This document shows positions 48,676-60,355 of a DNA stretch of 64,000 bases, piece after piece (position 1 is the stretch's first letter; each line of letters begins with the position of its first letter). A program made the translations under genes and the position numbers. This DNA comes from Lathyrus oleraceus (Eukaryota > Streptophyta > Magnoliopsida > Fabales > Fabaceae): positions 339,947,346 through 340,011,345 of the forward strand of contig NC_066585.1 of the NCBI RefSeq assembly GCF_024323335.1, in the 5' to 3' direction. Below the pieces are notes generated by a model that saw only the letters and a program-made list of their open reading frames with translations, searched no databases and was not told where the DNA came from.

Positions 48676-48819
48676 GGAGCTTTGCTCACACCACGTTGGC
48701 CTGGATTGGCAAATTTTAAGTTGAAAGTTGAAGGCTTACGCCTTGATGGAGCTTTGCTCACACCACGTTGGCCTGGATTGGCAAATTTTAAGTTGAAAGT
48801 TGAAGGCTTATGCCTTGAT
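48676..48819. repeat. 72-bp direct repeat in chromovirus LTR
   Basis: Two copies start GGAGCTTTGCTCACACC at 48676 and 48748, differing at about one position. The same is found in the 3' LTR from 55040. Confidence 0.9.
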
Positions 48820-49418
48820 GCCCAATAAAATGGCAATGATTTTAAGTTGGGAGTTTTACTCCGATTGGTACCACATGCATGACGAGTCGAGTCTCATTTG
48901 AGTTGCATTTTATGTTGTTATTGAGTTGCATTTTACGTTGTTATTGAGTATGATATTTGAGTTGATGTGCCGTTACTGAATGCATGATATGATTAGGGTG
49001 ATTAACGTGTAAATTTACTTAGCATTACATGATGATTTATAATGCTTATTATATCGATTGAGGAACTCACCCTTACAACTATTTTTCAGGTAACGAGCAG
49101 TGAGTGAGTAGAAGCTAGTGCTTGGAGTCTAGTGTGGTCTCCTTAGTGGGTCATGCTCTGATAGATGTAACATCGGGACGGGATGTTTTAACTTGTTGAA
49201 TAATTTTATGTGTAATGTATTACATATGTTGAATGATCTCTATCCGCTGCGTATTTTGCAAGAAGTGTTTATGTTGAATTAAATAATGAGCATGACTGAT
49301 TTTATGGTGAAATGTGTGAAGTGTTGTGTGACACCCTTAACTGCAATAATTACTCTGATTTATATATTTGTTGTTGTAAATTAAATATTTGGGGTATTTT
49401 AGAAGGGTGTTACATTAG

Positions 49419-49433
49419 TGGTATCAGAGCAGG
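49419..49433 (+). other. Primer binding site, initiator tRNA-Met
   Basis: TGGTATCAGAGCAGG, four bases after the 5' LTR end. Confidence 0.9.
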
Positions 49434-49528
49434 TCGGTCTGTCCGGCCAGTTGTCGTGTCGTTACTGTCTAACAATTGTGTATTGTTACTAATCTAACTT
49501 TTAAGTTGTGTTGTGGTGATAAGTTGAA

Positions 49529-52500
49529 ATGGCTGGAAGGAATGACGCTGCAATGGCTGCCGCAATGCAAGCGATGGCACAAGCTGTGCAGAACTTGCCA
49601 AATGCTGGTGGTGATGTTGGATCACGTAGCTTGGCGACTTTTCAAAGAGAGAATCCGCCGGTGTTTAAAGGGAAGCATGATCCAGATGCAGCCTTAGGAT
49701 GGTTGAAAGAGATCGAGAGAATCTTCCGTGTTATGGATTGCACTCCAGCTCAGAAGGTTCGGTATGGTACTCACATGCTAGCAGTCGAAGCTGATGACTG
49801 GTGGCTAGAGACTCACGAGAGGTTGACCGTGGCAGGTGAAGTCATTACTTGGGATGTATTCCGTAGGGAATTCATGAGGAAGTATTATCCGGAAGATGTC
49901 CGTGGTAAGAAAGAAATTGAGTTCCTTGAGCTGAAGCAAGGAAACATGTCTGTCACTGATTATGCTGCGAAATTTGTGGAGCTGTCCAAATTTTATCCTC
50001 ATTACACTGGTGCTGGTGCTGAATTTTCAAAGTGCATCAAGTTTGAAAATGGATTGCGCTCTGAAATTAAGAAGGCTGTTGGGTATCAGAAGATACGCAT
50101 TTTTACTGAATTGGTTGATAGCTGCAGGATATTTGAAGAAGACAATAATGCTCATTACAAGATTGTCAGTGACCGCAGGGGCAAGCAACATCAAAATCGT
50201 GGCAAGCCGTATGATGCCCCAGTGGGAAAAGGGAAACAAGGAGCTGCTCCGGCTCAGAGGACTAGTAGGGGAGGTGCTCCTGCTGGTATAGTTTGCTTCA
50301 AATGTGGTCAGGCTGGCCATAAGAGTAATGTATGCACTGCTGAAGTAAAGAGATGTTTTCGTTGTGGTAAGACTGGTCATGCAATAGCTGATTGCAAGCA
50401 CAAGGAAGTGATTTGTTTTAATTGTGGCGAAGAAGGGCATATTGGAAGTCAGTGTCAGAAGCCGAAGAAATCTCAGACTGGGAAGGTGTTCGCATTGACT
50501 GGAACTCAAACCTCCAGTGAGGACAGACTTATCCGAGGTACGTGTTATATTAATGGCTTTCCTCTTGTAGCTATTATTGACACAGGTGCGACTCATTCCT
50601 TTATATCTTTGGATTGTGCTGTGAAACTTAAGTTAGAGATATCTGAGATGTTTGGTAGTATGGTAATTGATACTCCTGCGAAGGGTTCAGTGACTACTAC
50701 TTCGGTTTGTTTAAATTGTCCTTTGAGTATTTTTGGTAGAGACTTTGGGATGGACCTAGTGTGTCTTCCACTAGTGCAGATTGATGTTATTCTGGGTATG
50801 AACTGGTTGGTGTTTAACCGAGTTTCTATCAACTGTTTTGATAAGACGGTGGTCTTTCCTGAGATTGAGGAGGGAAAGAGTTTGTTTCTATCAGCAAGGC
50901 AAGTGAATGAAGAAGTAGCTGATGGGGCAGAGTTGTTTATGCTGTTAGCGACTTTGGAGGCTAAAGATAAACTGGTGATTGGCGATCTAGCCGTGGTGTG
51001 TGATTTTCCTGATGTGTTTCCGGAAGAGGTGAATGAATTAACGCCAGAGCGGGAAGTGGAGTTCTCGATTGATTTGGTACCTGGTACTAGGCCGATATCG
51101 ATGGCTCCGTACCGTATGTCTGCTGTTGAGTTAACTGAATTGAAGAGTCAGTTGGAAGATCTGTTGGATAAGAAATTTATTCGTCCGAGTGTGTCACCGT
51201 GGGGTGCACCAGTGCTATTGGTTAAGAAGAAAGAAGGTACTATGAGGTTGTGTGTGGACTACAGGCAACTGAATAAAGTGACGATCAAGAATCGGTATCC
51301 TTTGCCGAGGATTGATGATTTGATGGATCAGTTGGTTGGTGCAAGTGTGTTCAGCAAAATAGATTTGAGATCTGGGTATCATCAGATCCGTGTGAAAACC
51401 GAGGATATTCAGAAGACTGCTTTCAGAACAAGGTATGGACATTATGAGTATTCTGTAATGCCTTTTGGTGTGACTAATGCGCCTGGAGTATTTATGGAGT
51501 ATATGAATAGGATTTTCCATCCGTACCTAGACAAGTTTGTTGTGGTGTTTATTGATGATATTTTGGTGTATTCGAAATCTGAAGAAGAGCATGCGGAACA
51601 TTTGAGAGTGGTTTTGGGAGTTCTACGAGAAAAGAAGTTATTTGCTAAATTGTCCAAGTGTGAATTTTGGTTAGGAGAGGTGAGTTTTCTGGGTCATGTG
51701 ATTTCAAGAGGTGGCGTTGCTGTTGATCCTTCTAAGATAGAAGCGGTATCTAAGTGGGAAGCTCCGAAGTCTGTTGCTGAGATTCGAAGTTTCCTTGGTT
51801 TGGCTGGTTATTATAGGAAGTTCATTGAGGGATTTTCTAAGTTGGCGTTACCATTGACGATGTTGACTAGGAAGGGGCAAGCGTTTGTTTGGGACTCAAA
51901 ATGTGAAGGAGGTTTCCAAGAGTTAAAGAGAAGGTTAACTACTGCTCCTATTCTGAGATTACCGAGTTCGTCGGAATCATTTGAAGTTTACTGTGATGCT
52001 TCATTGTTGGGTTTGGGTGGCGTGTTGATGCAGAATAAGCAGGTTATAGCTTATGCCTCAAGACAGCTGAGAGTTCATGAGAGGAACTATCCGACGCACG
52101 ATTTAGAGTTGGCGGCTGTGGTGTTTGTTCTGAAGTTATGGAGGCATTACTTGTACGGGTCAAGATTTGAGGTTTTCAGTGACCATAAAAGTTTAAAGTA
52201 TTTGTTTGATCAGAAAGAGCTGAATATGAGACAGAGAAGATGGTTAGAGTTTCTGAAGGATTATGACTTTGGTTTGAAGTACCATCCGGGTAAAGCAAAC
52301 GTAGTGGCTGATGCATTGAGTCGGAAATCATTACATATGTCTATGCTAATGGTTAAGGAATTGGATTTAATTGAGCAGTTTAGAGACTTGAGTTTGATGT
52401 GTGAGAGTACTCACAATAGTGTTAAATTGGGAATGTTGAAGTTAACAAGTGGTATTCTGGATGAGATCAGAGAGGGTCAGAAATCCGATGTGCTTTTGGT

Positions 52501-53881
52501 TGATAAGTTGACTCTAGTGAATCAAGGTCAAGGTGGCGAATTCAGAGTTGATGAGAATGATGTTTTGAAATTTGGTAATCGGGTGTGTATTCCGGATGTT
52601 ATCGAACTTAAGAAGAGTATTCTTGAAGAAGGGCATCGTAGTGGCTTGAGTATTCATCCTGGAGCTACGAAGATGTATCATGATTTGAAAAAGTTATTTT
52701 GGTGGCCGGGAATGAAGAAAGAAATTGCGAGTTTTGTTTATTCCTGTTTGACTTGTCAGAAGTCAAAGATTGAGCATCAGAAGCCGTCTAGGCTAATGCA
52801 ACCGTTGGCTATTCCAGAGTGGAAGTGGGATAGTATCAGTATGGATTTTGTTTCTGGTTTACCGAGGACAATTAAGAATTTTGAAGCTATTTGGGTGATT
52901 GTTGACAGATTGACAAAGTCGGCTCATTTCATTCCGATCAGAATGGACTATCCGTTAGAGAAATTAGTTGAGTTGTATATTGAGAAAATTGTAAGTTTGC
53001 ATGGTATTCCGTCGAGTATTGTTTCGGACAGAGATCCTAGATTTACATCGAAGTTCTTGGAAGGTTTGCAGAGGGCTTTGGGAACTAAGCTGAGATTGAG
53101 CTCTGCATATCACCCGCAGACTGATGGTCAGACTGAGAGGACGATTCAGTCATTGGAGGATCTTTTGAGAGCTTGCGTTTTGGAAAAGGGAGGTGCTTGG
53201 GATTGTTATTTACCTTTGATTGAGTTTACCTACAACAATAGTTTTCATTCGAGCATTGGTATGGCGCCGTTTGAAGCTTTGTATGGTAGGAGATGTCGGA
53301 CACCTTTATGTTGGTATGAGTCCGGTGAGAGTGTTGTGGTTGGACCGGAAATTGTTCAACAAACTACGGAAAAGATTAAGATGATTCAGGAGAAGATGAG
53401 AATTGCTCAGAGTCGTCAGAAGAGTTATCATGACAAGAGGAGGAAATCACTTGAGTTCCGAGAGGGAGATCACGTGTTTCTTCGTGTTACTCCGATAACT
53501 GGGGTTGGTCGAGCTTTAAAGTCAAAGAAGTTGACACCTCGATTTATTGGTCCTTATCAGATTTTGGAGAGGATAGGAGAGGTAGCCTATCGTATCGCTT
53601 TACCGCCGTCACTTGCGAATTTGCATGAGGTTTTTCATGTGTCTCAGTTGAGGAGGTACATTCATGATCCGTCGCATGTGATCCAAGTAGATGATGTACA
53701 GGTGAGAGATAACCTGACTGTTGAAATATCGCCTATGAGGATTGAGGATCGAGAGTTGAAGCAGTTGCGGGGTAAAGAGATTGCCTTAGTGAAAGTAGCT
53801 TGGGGAGGACCAGCAGGTGGCAATGTGACTTGGGAACTGGAGAGTCAGATGAAAGAGTCTTATCCAGAGTTATTTGCTTGA
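49529..53881 (+). CDS. Chromovirus Gag-Pol polyprotein
   Basis: A single intact frame of 1450 residues. It has a gag domain (about 50-170), three zinc knuckles ([14 protein letters not shown] about 255, [14 protein letters not shown] about 274, [14 protein letters not shown] about 293), an aspartic protease with [10 protein letters not shown] (about 350), a reverse transcriptase with [10 protein letters not shown] and the catalytic FIDDILVYS (about 675), RNase H with [11 protein letters not shown] (about 820) and ADALSRK, an integrase zinc-binding region [10 protein letters not shown]...CLTCQKSK (about 1035-1080), the integrase core with SMDFVSG (about 1104), VSDRDPRF (about 1164) and DGQTERT (about 1200), a GPY-like module ([16 protein letters not shown]) and a C-terminal chromodomain-like end ([17 protein letters not shown]). 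All key catalytic residues I could check are present. The start is the first ATG after the primer site. The product would make virus-like particles and copy and integrate the element. Confidence 0.95.
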   Translation: MAGRNDAAMAAAMQAMAQAVQNLPNAGGDVGSRSLATFQRENPPVFKGKHDPDAALGWLKEIERIFRVMDCTPAQKVRYGTHMLAVEADDWWLETHERLTVAGEVITWDVFRREFMRKYYPEDVRGKKEIEFLELKQGNMSVTDYAAKFVELSKFYPHYTGAGAEFSKCIKFENGLRSEIKKAVGYQKIRIFTELVDSCRIFEEDNNAHYKIVSDRRGKQHQNRGKPYDAPVGKGKQGAAPAQRTSRGGAPAGIVCFKCGQAGHKSNVCTAEVKRCFRCGKTGHAIADCKHKEVICFNCGEEGHIGSQCQKPKKSQTGKVFALTGTQTSSEDRLIRGTCYINGFPLVAIIDTGATHSFISLDCAVKLKLEISEMFGSMVIDTPAKGSVTTTSVCLNCPLSIFGRDFGMDLVCLPLVQIDVILGMNWLVFNRVSINCFDKTVVFPEIEEGKSLFLSARQVNEEVADGAELFMLLATLEAKDKLVIGDLAVVCDFPDVFPEEVNELTPEREVEFSIDLVPGTRPISMAPYRMSAVELTELKSQLEDLLDKKFIRPSVSPWGAPVLLVKKKEGTMRLCVDYRQLNKVTIKNRYPLPRIDDLMDQLVGASVFSKIDLRSGYHQIRVKTEDIQKTAFRTRYGHYEYSVMPFGVTNAPGVFMEYMNRIFHPYLDKFVVVFIDDILVYSKSEEEHAEHLRVVLGVLREKKLFAKLSKCEFWLGEVSFLGHVISRGGVAVDPSKIEAVSKWEAPKSVAEIRSFLGLAGYYRKFIEGFSKLALPLTMLTRKGQAFVWDSKCEGGFQELKRRLTTAPILRLPSSSESFEVYCDASLLGLGGVLMQNKQVIAYASRQLRVHERNYPTHDLELAAVVFVLKLWRHYLYGSRFEVFSDHKSLKYLFDQKELNMRQRRWLEFLKDYDFGLKYHPGKANVVADALSRKSLHMSMLMVKELDLIEQFRDLSLMCESTHNSVKLGMLKLTSGILDEIREGQKSDVLLVDKLTLVNQGQGGEFRVDENDVLKFGNRVCIPDVIELKKSILEEGHRSGLSIHPGATKMYHDLKKLFWWPGMKKEIASFVYSCLTCQKSKIEHQKPSRLMQPLAIPEWKWDSISMDFVSGLPRTIKNFEAIWVIVDRLTKSAHFIPIRMDYPLEKLVELYIEKIVSLHGIPSSIVSDRDPRFTSKFLEGLQRALGTKLRLSSAYHPQTDGQTERTIQSLEDLLRACVLEKGGAWDCYLPLIEFTYNNSFHSSIGMAPFEALYGRRCRTPLCWYESGESVVVGPEIVQQTTEKIKMIQEKMRIAQSRQKSYHDKRRKSLEFREGDHVFLRVTPITGVGRALKSKKLTPRFIGPYQILERIGEVAYRIALPPSLANLHEVFHVSQLRRYIHDPSHVIQVDDVQVRDNLTVEISPMRIEDRELKQLRGKEIALVKVAWGGPAGGNVTWELESQMKESYPELFA

Positions 53882-53910
53882 GGTATGTTTTCGAGGACGA
53901 AAACTCTTTT

Positions 53911-53923
53911 AGTGGGGGAGAGT
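53911..53923 (+). other. Polypurine tract of chromovirus
   Basis: AGTGGGGGAGAGT lies directly before the 3' LTR and primes plus-strand DNA synthesis in this family. Confidence 0.85.
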
Positions 53924-55778
53924 TGTAACACCCCGAATAAAATAAGAGAATTATTTAAATTAAGTTAATAATATAATTATTAATTTAATTAAATAAATTG
54001 AATTATTGGATTATTATTATTACTATTATTTGGAATAATAATTATTGGAAAATATATAAGTTGGAATAAGGAAAAAAGGGTTTCATTGTTGGTAAAGAGT
54101 TTTCACGTGAAACAGAGAAGCGGCTGAAAAGTGGAAAGTGGAGAAAGGGCAAAGAGGAAGAGCTAGAGAGCAAAGGTTGAAGAACGGAAAAACTTGAAGC
54201 TTAGAGATTTGCCGGATTATCTCAGGTAAGGGGGGTTTATCGTCGTTTACTGGGTATTATAGATTAACATGTCATGGGTAGTGATAAACCGTTGAAATGA
54301 CCCTAATTGGGATGTTGAATGCTGAAATATTGTGATGAATAAGTTGTATTAAAGCTGTAATTGAGTCCGTAATTGTGTGAGTCGTGTTCCCCCGAACGTA
54401 TAGCTTTTTACGGAAATTGAATCGGAGGTCCGGAAGTCCTCCAACGGCGGAAAATGCGGAGAACTCTGCATTCTGCCTTGTGTTAGCGCAGGAACTGCTG
54501 TTTTGTCTGCGTTAACCGGTTAACCCAGGGCGTTAACCGGTTAACACTGTTATATTTTGTGAAAATGTGCTGTTTTGCCTGCGTTAACCGGTTAACCCAG
54601 GGCGTTAACCGGTTAACACTGTTGCGTTTTGCCAGAAAATGTGTTTTGTCCTGCGTTAACCGGTTAACCCAGGGCGTTAACCGGTTAACACTGTTGGAAA
54701 AGTGAAAAATTGATATTTTAATGTTGTGAACATAATTGGTGATTTGCCTAGGTTGGTATGTGACATAGTAGGGATTGAGTTATGTTATGAAGTAATATTG
54801 TAGTCAATTTTGATGAGTAAAATTTGTTGGGTTTGTGTTATAAAGTGTCGATGCAAGTATGACTGAGTTGTTAAGTTGTTCCGTGTACGGAAAGTTGTTA
54901 AAAATACTGAGTTGTAGGCTTGATGAGCCAAAGTTGATTATAAGTTGATTATGTTGAAAACCTTGTTGTGTTGCTATTATTATTATGTTGTCGGAATTGT
55001 AAAGTCGTGTATGCCATGTACATTCATATGCATTAAGTCGGAGCTTTGCTCACACCACGTTGGCCTGGATTGGCAAATTTTAAGTTGAAAGTTGAAGGCT
55101 TACGCCTTGATGGAGCTTTGCTCACACCACGTTGGCCTGGATTGGCAAATTTTAAGTTGAAAGTTGAAGGCTTATGCCTTGATGCCCAATAAAATGGCAA
55201 TGATTTTAAGTTGGGAGTTTTACTCCGATTGGTACCACATGCATGACGAGTCGAGTCTCATTTGAGTTGCATTTTATGTTGTTATTGAGTTGCATTTTAC
55301 GTTGTTATTGAGTATGATATTTGAGTTGATGTGCCGTTACTGAATGCATGATATGATTAGGGTGATTAACGTGTAAATTTACTTAGCATTACATGATGAT
55401 TTATAATGCTTATTATATCGATTGAGGAACTCACCCTTACAACTATTTTTCAGGTAACGAGCAGTGAGTGAGTAGAAGCTAGTGCTTGGAGTCTAGTGTG
55501 GTCTCCTTAGTGGGTCATGCTCTGATAGATGTAACATCGGGACGGGATGTTTTAACTTGTTGAATAATTTTATGTGTAATGTATTACATATGTTGAATGA
55601 TCTCTATCCGCTGCGTATTTTGCAAGAAGTGTTTATGTTGAATTAAATAATGAGCATGACTGATTTTATGGTGAAATGTGTGAAGTGTTGTGTGACACCC
55701 TTAACTGCAATAATTACTCTGATTTATATATTTGTTGTTGTAAATTAAATATTTGGGGTATTTTAGAAGGGTGTTACA
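53924..55778 (+). repeat. 3' LTR of chromovirus
   Basis: 1855 bp. I saw no difference from 47560-49414 in the parts compared. Confidence 0.92.
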
Positions 55779-55783
55779 GTAAA

Positions 55784-56667
55784 CACTTTCAATAAAAGGA
55801 TATGAGCATCGATGTTGCTATAGAGCAATTGAAATGACTTATATCTTTTTTCAAAAAATATAGAGAAGATGGTTTTGAAAATGCCATAAGTTCGGCTAAA
55901 GAAATTATTATCGAAATGGATATAAAACTTAAGTTTCATGAAAAACATACTATTCGTAGAAAGAGACAATTTGATGAGATTATTGACGATGAAGTTTTAA
56001 AAACTCTTGAAGAATCATTTAAATCTGACTATTTTTTTACATATTAGATCATGCAATTACATCACTTCGAAATAGATTTGAAAATTTTAAAATATATCAA
56101 AATATTTGTGGTTTTCTATTTAGTATAGAAAAATTAAGGTCATTTGAAATTGAAAATTTAAAAGAATGTTGTCTTAACCTCGAATGTTCGTTAAAACATA
56201 ACGACAACTCTGATATTGATGGATTATACTTATTTTTAGAATTGGAAGTATTAAGAGAAATCATACATGTTAAAAATGATACACCAATTGATATGCTTAA
56301 CTATATAATAAGACTAAACTCATTCCCAATGCATTTGTTGCTTATAGAATAATGTTAACGATTCCTGTAAATGTTGCTTCAGCAAAAAGAAAATTTTAAA
56401 AATTAAAATTAATAAAATCTTATCTAAGATCAACAATGTCTCAACAAAGATTAAATGAATTGACTTTATTATCGATTGAAAAAGAAATATTAAACGGAAT
56501 TGATTATAATAGTTTGATAAATAATTTTGCATCTCAAAAATATCGAAAACTAAAATTTAAATAAATATTATAATAACTTAATTTAATTTATTTTTTTATT
56601 AGAATATAAAAGGGATCAATTCAAAGTTTTATTTAAGCCACGTAGAGTGTTGGGTTGGCCCTACAAA
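55784..56667 (+). pseudogene. hAT transposase relic (right part)
   Basis: C-terminal part of a TTF/MYM-type hAT transposase. It encodes MSIDVAIEQLK, an SFFKKYREDGFENA helix, RKRQFDE and, at the end, the dimerisation region (ASAKRKF, SYLRSTMSQQRLNELTLLSIE). Stops (TAA at about 55793, TGA at about 55835, TAG near 56046) and frame changes make it non-functional. The relic ends near TTGGCCCTAC (56658-56667), which resembles hAT terminal sequence. With the chromovirus and one GTAAA removed, it joins 47516-47559 in frame. Confidence 0.75.
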
Positions 56668-56694
56668 ACATCTTTAAAAGATTCTTTTCACTCA

Positions 56695-59170
56695 ACCATG
56701 TGTAATGTCTACCTCCTCTATTAAACATTTGAATTCTTCTAGTCTATCAGGTATGTCTCCCTCCATATGAATCATTGATTTTTGAGCATCATATCATATG
56801 TCATATGATGATAAATAATTTGTGTATTTAAATTCTTTTCCATTTGTGTCATTTATGACTGCTTACGGTACACTTATGTCGTTAGCAGACATTGGTTATG
56901 TCTCTACAACTAATATGTCATATTTTGATGTTTGTTATATTCATAGTCTTACGTTGGATCTTGCTTCTATTAGTCAATTATATGATTATGGTTATTATGT
57001 TATATTTTCTTTCACTTCTTGTTGTGTGCAGGATCGATATTTTGGGAGGTTGATTGGGACAGGCCGTAAGCAGGGAGGGCTTTATGTTTTTGATGAGTTA
57101 AAAGTCTCATATATTGCAACCTTAACTTTTACTTCCACTACTAATCTATTAGCTTCTTTTCGTTTGAATTCTCCGCCTTTTAGTTTTTATTTATGACATT
57201 CTCGTCTAGGAGATATATATGCTTCTAGATTAAAGTACTTGGCTTATATTGAAGCTTTAGGAAAGTTACAAACCAATGATATTTCAGATTGTTGTAGTTG
57301 TAAACTTGCTAAATTTCCAGCTCTATCTTTTAATAGAAGTGTTTATATTTCATATGCACCATTTGACTTGGTTCAGTCTAATATATGGGGTCCATCATTG
57401 TTTATTATAAAAGGTGGGTCTAGATATTATATTTCTTTTATTGATGACTATACTCGTTAATGTTGGGTTTACCTAATGATAAATCATTCTGAATTTATTT
57501 ATATATTTACCATTTGTTGTGTGCAATTGTTGAAACACACCATAATGGTGTTATAAAGTAATTCTCTTATGATTTAGATGGTTAATATAACTCTAATAAA
57601 TTCTTTAAATTACTTTCATATGATGGTACTATTGACCAAACATTTTGTATTGGTACTCCTTAACAAAATGGAGTTGCTACAAGAAAATATTGTCACATTG
57701 TTGAGACCACATGTTCTCTTTTGTTGTCTACTTTAGTTCCTAGTGAGTTTCAGGGTGAAGCGGTTCTTACTGTTGTTCATGCTATTAATAGAATTTTATT
57801 GTTTGTCACCTCAGGTTTGTCTCCTTTCGAAAAATTGTATGAATATATCTCTGATTATTCTTCTTTGAAAGTATTTAGCTCTACTTACTTTGTTCTTTGT
57901 CCACAAATAGAACATAATAAGTTATCTTTTCATTCTCTCATATTTGTTTTTCTTGGTTAGGGGGATGGTCAAAAGGGTTGTCATTGTTATGATCCTCAAT
58001 AAAGAAACCTTTGTGCTTATTGTTATTAACGATTGATTCTCATATTACTAGAAATTCATAACTCACCCATATTGATCTTTTTGGTATTAACGATAATATT
58101 TCTAGTGATTATAATTTTGATAATTGCGGATCTAATACTACTTTTAATCTTGATATTGACATCCTTCTTGTCCTCGTGGCTACCCAACAAACTCCCACTA
58201 TAGTTAATTCTCATTCCCCTCATCCCTGTTATTTGTATTATGATCATAAGTCCACACAGTTTCCTGATTTTGCCTATTCCACTAACTTTATTTCTTTTTC
58301 TTCTTTTTAAACCTCTATTCATAGTTTGTTTAGCCATACTCCTATAAAGAGGCTATGCTTAACCCACTTTAGTAGAAAGTTATGATAGAAGAACTATTTG
58401 CTCTACACAAGACAAATACTTGGGAGTTAGTAAGTCTTTCTCCTATAAAACATGTTATTCGATCTCGTTGTGTATACTAAATCAAAACTAAGTCTGATGG
58501 GTCAATTGAACGCTAAAAAGCACGTCTTATTTCTAAAAGGTTGTCTCAAATATATGGTATGGATTGTGAAGAAACCTTTGCTCCAACGACCAAGATGTGT
58601 ACTATTCGTACTCTTATTGCAGTTTCATTGGTTCGCCAGTAGCGTATTTCTCAAATGGATGTTAAAAAATACTTTTTTAATTGTGATATTCACTAAGAAG
58701 TATATATGGTACCTCCTCCAGTTGTTTCTCAAAATCATGGAGATTTGTGTAGGTTTAAAAGGCTCTATATGGTTTGAAATAAGCTCAACGGTCTTGATTT
58801 GAGAAGTTTACCATTATTATTACATCTCTTGGTTTCCGCTCTAGTGTCATGATTAATCTTTATTTATTAGGACAACCTCTAATGGTCTTATTTTACTTTC
58901 ATTATATGTCAAAGATATGATAATTACAGGTAATGGTGTCAATAGGATTAATGGTTTGAAATTACAATTAGCCAAACAGTTTGAGATGAAGGATTTAGGT
59001 ATTTACTTCTTAGGATTGAAGTTTCCTACTTTCCTAAAGGCTGCCTTCTTTCTCAATCTAAGTATATTTACAATATCCTTGAACAAACTCGACTTTCTGA
59101 TACTAGAGAATAAAACATTCCACTTGAATTGAATGTGAAATATGCTCCATCTGATGATGTTACTCTAAAG
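56695..59170 (+). pseudogene. Decayed copia pol
   Basis: A heavily mutated plant copia pol in three frames: a protease-like start (ASYHMSYD near 56785), pre-integrase and integrase (56822-57460: DRYFGRLIGTGRKQGGLYV, HSRLGD, GSRYYISFIDDYTR), an RT piece from about 58330 and the YVDD-like region as VKDMIITG near 58915, then KQFEMKDLG and FLGL (58975-59025). Many stops and frameshifts are present. No LTR or primer site was recognised; the sequence ends at the 229-bp repeats. Confidence 0.7.
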
Positions 59171-59174
59171 CATG

Positions 59175-59919
59175 TTACTTGAGTTTGGTCCCACCTGAGA
59201 ATACACTAAGTTACTCAGAAGAGAGTTTAGATAGCCTAAGGAGTCTAAGTCCCTTAGGTGAAATCATATGTCGCCCGACTGATGAGACTATCAGTCCTTC
59301 AGGCAAGGCTTTTGACCTCTCGAGCAGGACTTACATCCACTCCTCAATCAAGACTTATGATCAAGTCCCCCAGGATGGACATCTATCGCACCTCTCAGGC
59401 GTGTTAGTTGAGTTTGGTCCCGCTCGATGAGACACTAAGTTCCTCAGGAGAGAGTTTAGATAGTCTAAGAAGTATAAGTCCCTTAGGCAGAATCATATGT
59501 AGTTGGGTTGATGCGACTATCAGTCCCTTAAACGAGGCTTTTTCCTTCTTGGGTAGGACTTCCATTGAGCCCTCAATCAAGACTTATGATAAAGTCTCGC
59601 AAGCTCGACATTTGTCGCGCCTCTTAATTGTGTTACTTGAGTTTGGTTCCGTCTGAGGAAACACTAAGTCCCTCAGGCGAGAGTTTAGATAGCCTAAGTA
59701 ATCTAAGTCCCTTATACAGAATCATATGTAGCCCGACTGATGATGATATCAGTCCCTCAGGCGTGGCATTTGACCTCTCAGGCGGGACTTCCTTTGAATC
59801 CTCAATCAAGACTTATTATCAAATCTCTCGGGCTTGACATTTATCGCGCCTCTCAGGCGTGTTACTTGAGTTTGGTCCTGTCTGAGGAGACACTAAGTCC
59901 CTTACGCGAGAGTTTAGAT
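59175..59919 (+). repeat. 229-bp tandem repeat, about 3.3 copies
   Basis: Copies start with TTA(C/G)TTGAGTTTGG at 59175, 59404, 59633 and 59862, exactly 229 bp apart; the last is cut after about 58 bp. Short frames run through the copies (59179, 59408 and 59628), but they follow from the repeat and are not taken as genes. Confidence 0.9.
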
Positions 59920-59929
59920 ATTTTGTGTT

Positions 59930-60355
59930 ACCCTGAAGGGTGGCAAAGGTCTTCGATATGAAGTCCAGCCTAAAGATATTGTCTCAGAAGGTGGCAAAGA
60001 TCTTTGTTATGAAGTCCTACATAAAGATATTGTCTCAAAGAGTGGCAGGTACCTTCGTTTATGAAGTCTGACATAAAGACATTGCCTTAAAGGGCAGCAA
60101 GTACCTTCGTTTATGAAGTCCAGCATAACGATATTGCCTCATAGTGCGGCAATGACCTTCTGTTATGAAGTCCAGCATAAAGACATTGTCATAAAGGACA
60201 ACAAGTCCTTTGTTATGCAGTCCAACATGAAGACATTGCCTCATAGGGTGGCAGGGACCTTCGTTATGCAGTCCAGCATAAAGACATTATCACAAAGGGC
60301 GGTAAGGACCTTCCTTATGCAATCCATCATAATGACATTGTCACGGTGGGCGCTA
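59930..60355. repeat. About 52-bp tandem repeat, eight diverged copies
   Basis: A unit with the core AGTCCAGCATAAAGACATTG recurs at 59961, 60012, 60064, 60116, 60168, 60218, 60269 and 60320, that is every 50-52 bp, with frequent substitutions. It starts right after the 229-bp array. Confidence 0.9.

Larger units (their letters stand above)
47862..49089 (+). other. Probable intron in chromovirus LTR leader
   Basis: A consensus donor CAG|GTAAGG at 47861/47862 and an acceptor TATTTTTCAG|G at 49089/49090 bound 1228 bases that hold all the repeats of the LTR. The same pair exists in the 3' LTR at 54226 and 55453. No transcript data are available. Confidence 0.4.
47560..49414 (+). repeat. 5' LTR of chromovirus
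   Basis: 1855 bp. It contains a TATA box (47689-47696), a probable intron (47862-49089), a 72-bp repeat with six palindromes (48143-48331) and another 72-bp direct repeat (48676-48819). Confidence 0.92.
47560..55778 (+). mobile_element. Full-length chromovirus (Tekay/Del-like Ty3/gypsy)
   Basis: 8219 bp with 1855-bp LTRs (47560-49414 and 53924-55778) that look identical by eye. It is flanked by GTAAA duplications (47555-47559 and 55779-55783). The ends are TGTAACACCCC and GGTGTTACA. It has an initiator tRNA-Met primer site, a polypurine tract AGTGGGGGAGAG before the 3' LTR and one intact polyprotein frame. The clade is inferred from the C-terminal chromodomain and primer type. Confidence 0.93.

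Noticed and set aside
59179..59837. Three similar frames of about 70-80 codons in the 229-bp repeats
   Set aside because: They are products of a stop-free repeat unit and have no domain or consistent start.
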